From an uncultured Arcobacter sp. (lineage in GTDB: Bacteria; Campylobacterota; Campylobacteria; Campylobacterales; Arcobacteraceae), in NCBI GenBank assembly GCA_913054415.1, contig CAJXII010000078.1, positions 1-7,542 of the forward strand: DNA of 7,542 nt. The letters run 5' to 3'. Shown in pieces: positions 6,988 to 7,542 of the stretch. Position 1 is the stretch's first letter; the number at the start of each line of letters is the position of its first letter. The notes under the pieces are model-generated. The model saw only the letters and a list, made by a program, of their open reading frames with translations. It searched no databases and was not told the DNA's origin. The translations under genes and the position numbers were made by a program.

Positions 6988-7542
6988 TTAGAGTTTTTGT
7001 GCCATATCTACACAAGATTTCAGTGATGTATGTTTAGATACTTTATAATTGATATATTCAGGTATATATTTTGCAGTTGTATATCCAATAGATATAGCCA
7101 TATATGTCTTATCCCAACCAAATTTATCTAAAAAACAATTTAAAGTTGATGGTGATGAAAAAATAATAATAGAGTGTTTTGGTGGTTTATCATTTTTTGT
7201 TAATTTATCATTGCAGTTTGTCTCATAAGTGATTAATTCATCACATATAATATTATTTTGTTCAAGTATATCTTTTAGTTGAGATACAACTTTTTTAGGA
7301 CGAATCAATAAAACTTTTTTATCTTTTAACAAATCTATTAACTCAAGAGCAAATTTATTGGCATGTCCATTTTTACCTATATACTGAAGATTACCTTTAT
7401 ATTTTTTTACCATATTTGCTGTTTTTGATGATATAGTATAAATAGGGATATCTTTCCAATTAATTTTATTATACTCTAACGATAATATACCATTTTTAGA
7501 TGTTATTATCATCCCATCATATTGTGTAAGATCTATATTACA
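6988..7542 (-). CDS. hemD: Uroporphyrinogen-III synthase, partial (N-terminus outside window)
   Basis: HemD closes and inverts ring D of hydroxymethylbilane to make uroporphyrinogen III, for haem and sirohaem. The frame stays open to the window edge, so the first visible ATG (7512-7510) is probably internal. The ten codons before it (ending ...DLTQYDG) run into MIITSKNG, which matches the family's early 'fD.iifTS.naV' strand. Roughly 30-40 residues are therefore missing. Other family marks, counted from that Met: SSKTANMVKK (28-37), KKVLLIRPKK (65-74), ELITYET (92-98, the usual YeT), IIIFSSPSTLNCFL (115-128) and ISIGYTTAKYI (140-150), with a final helix to the stop. These motifs span both alpha/beta domains. 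HemD sequences diverge strongly, so the call rests on the order of weak motifs. No terminator follows; the 6S promoter starts within 40 bases. Confidence 0.85.
   Translation of the reverse strand, partial: CNIDLTQYDGMIITSKNGILSLEYNKINWKDIPIYTISSKTANMVKKYKGNLQYIGKNGHANKFALELIDLLKDKKVLLIRPKKVVSQLKDILEQNNIICDELITYETNCNDKLTKNDKPPKHSIIIFSSPSTLNCFLDKFGWDKTYMAISIGYTTAKYIPEYINYKVSKHTSLKSCVDMAQKL

Overview
This 7.5-kb, strongly AT-rich window (roughly 30% G+C by eye) looks like an ordinary chromosomal segment of a Campylobacterota (epsilonproteobacterial) genome. PNPase, PurD, LptD and the RDD protein all have the flavour of that group, and the order purD - RDD protein - lptD - phosphoribosyltransferase - pnp fits it. 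I cannot name the genus. An Arcobacter- or Sulfurimonas-like organism would be my guess from base composition and gene order, which is inference.

Layout, read along the minus strand (7542 to 68). First comes the 3' part of a uroporphyrinogen-III synthase gene (hemD), cut by the window edge. A 252-bp gap without a protein gene follows (6736-6987). It holds a very good candidate for 6S RNA (ssrS, about 6936 to 6763) with its own extended -10 promoter. Then come five minus-strand genes with gaps of only 2 to 9 bases: purD (purine synthesis), a small RDD-family membrane protein, lptD (outer-membrane LPS assembly), a COG1926-type phosphoribosyltransferase, and pnp (polynucleotide phosphorylase). 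This is almost certainly one transcription unit. The ribosome-binding sites of lptD, the phosphoribosyltransferase gene and pnp lie in or against the end of the preceding gene, so translational coupling is likely. At the far end, the last 22 codons of a plus-strand gene run into the end of pnp. The two genes converge and overlap by 3 bases.

How it works together: the operon mixes nucleotide metabolism (purD, possibly the phosphoribosyltransferase), envelope assembly (lptD, possibly the RDD protein) and RNA decay (pnp). The 6S RNA sits directly upstream, ending about 27 bases before the purD start codon, so the regulator of RNA polymerase and the operon may share a transcript. No mobile element, CRISPR array, tRNA/rRNA gene or clear intrinsic terminator was seen. 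The most rewarding item is the 6S RNA locus. I saw no sign of a wholly new system.
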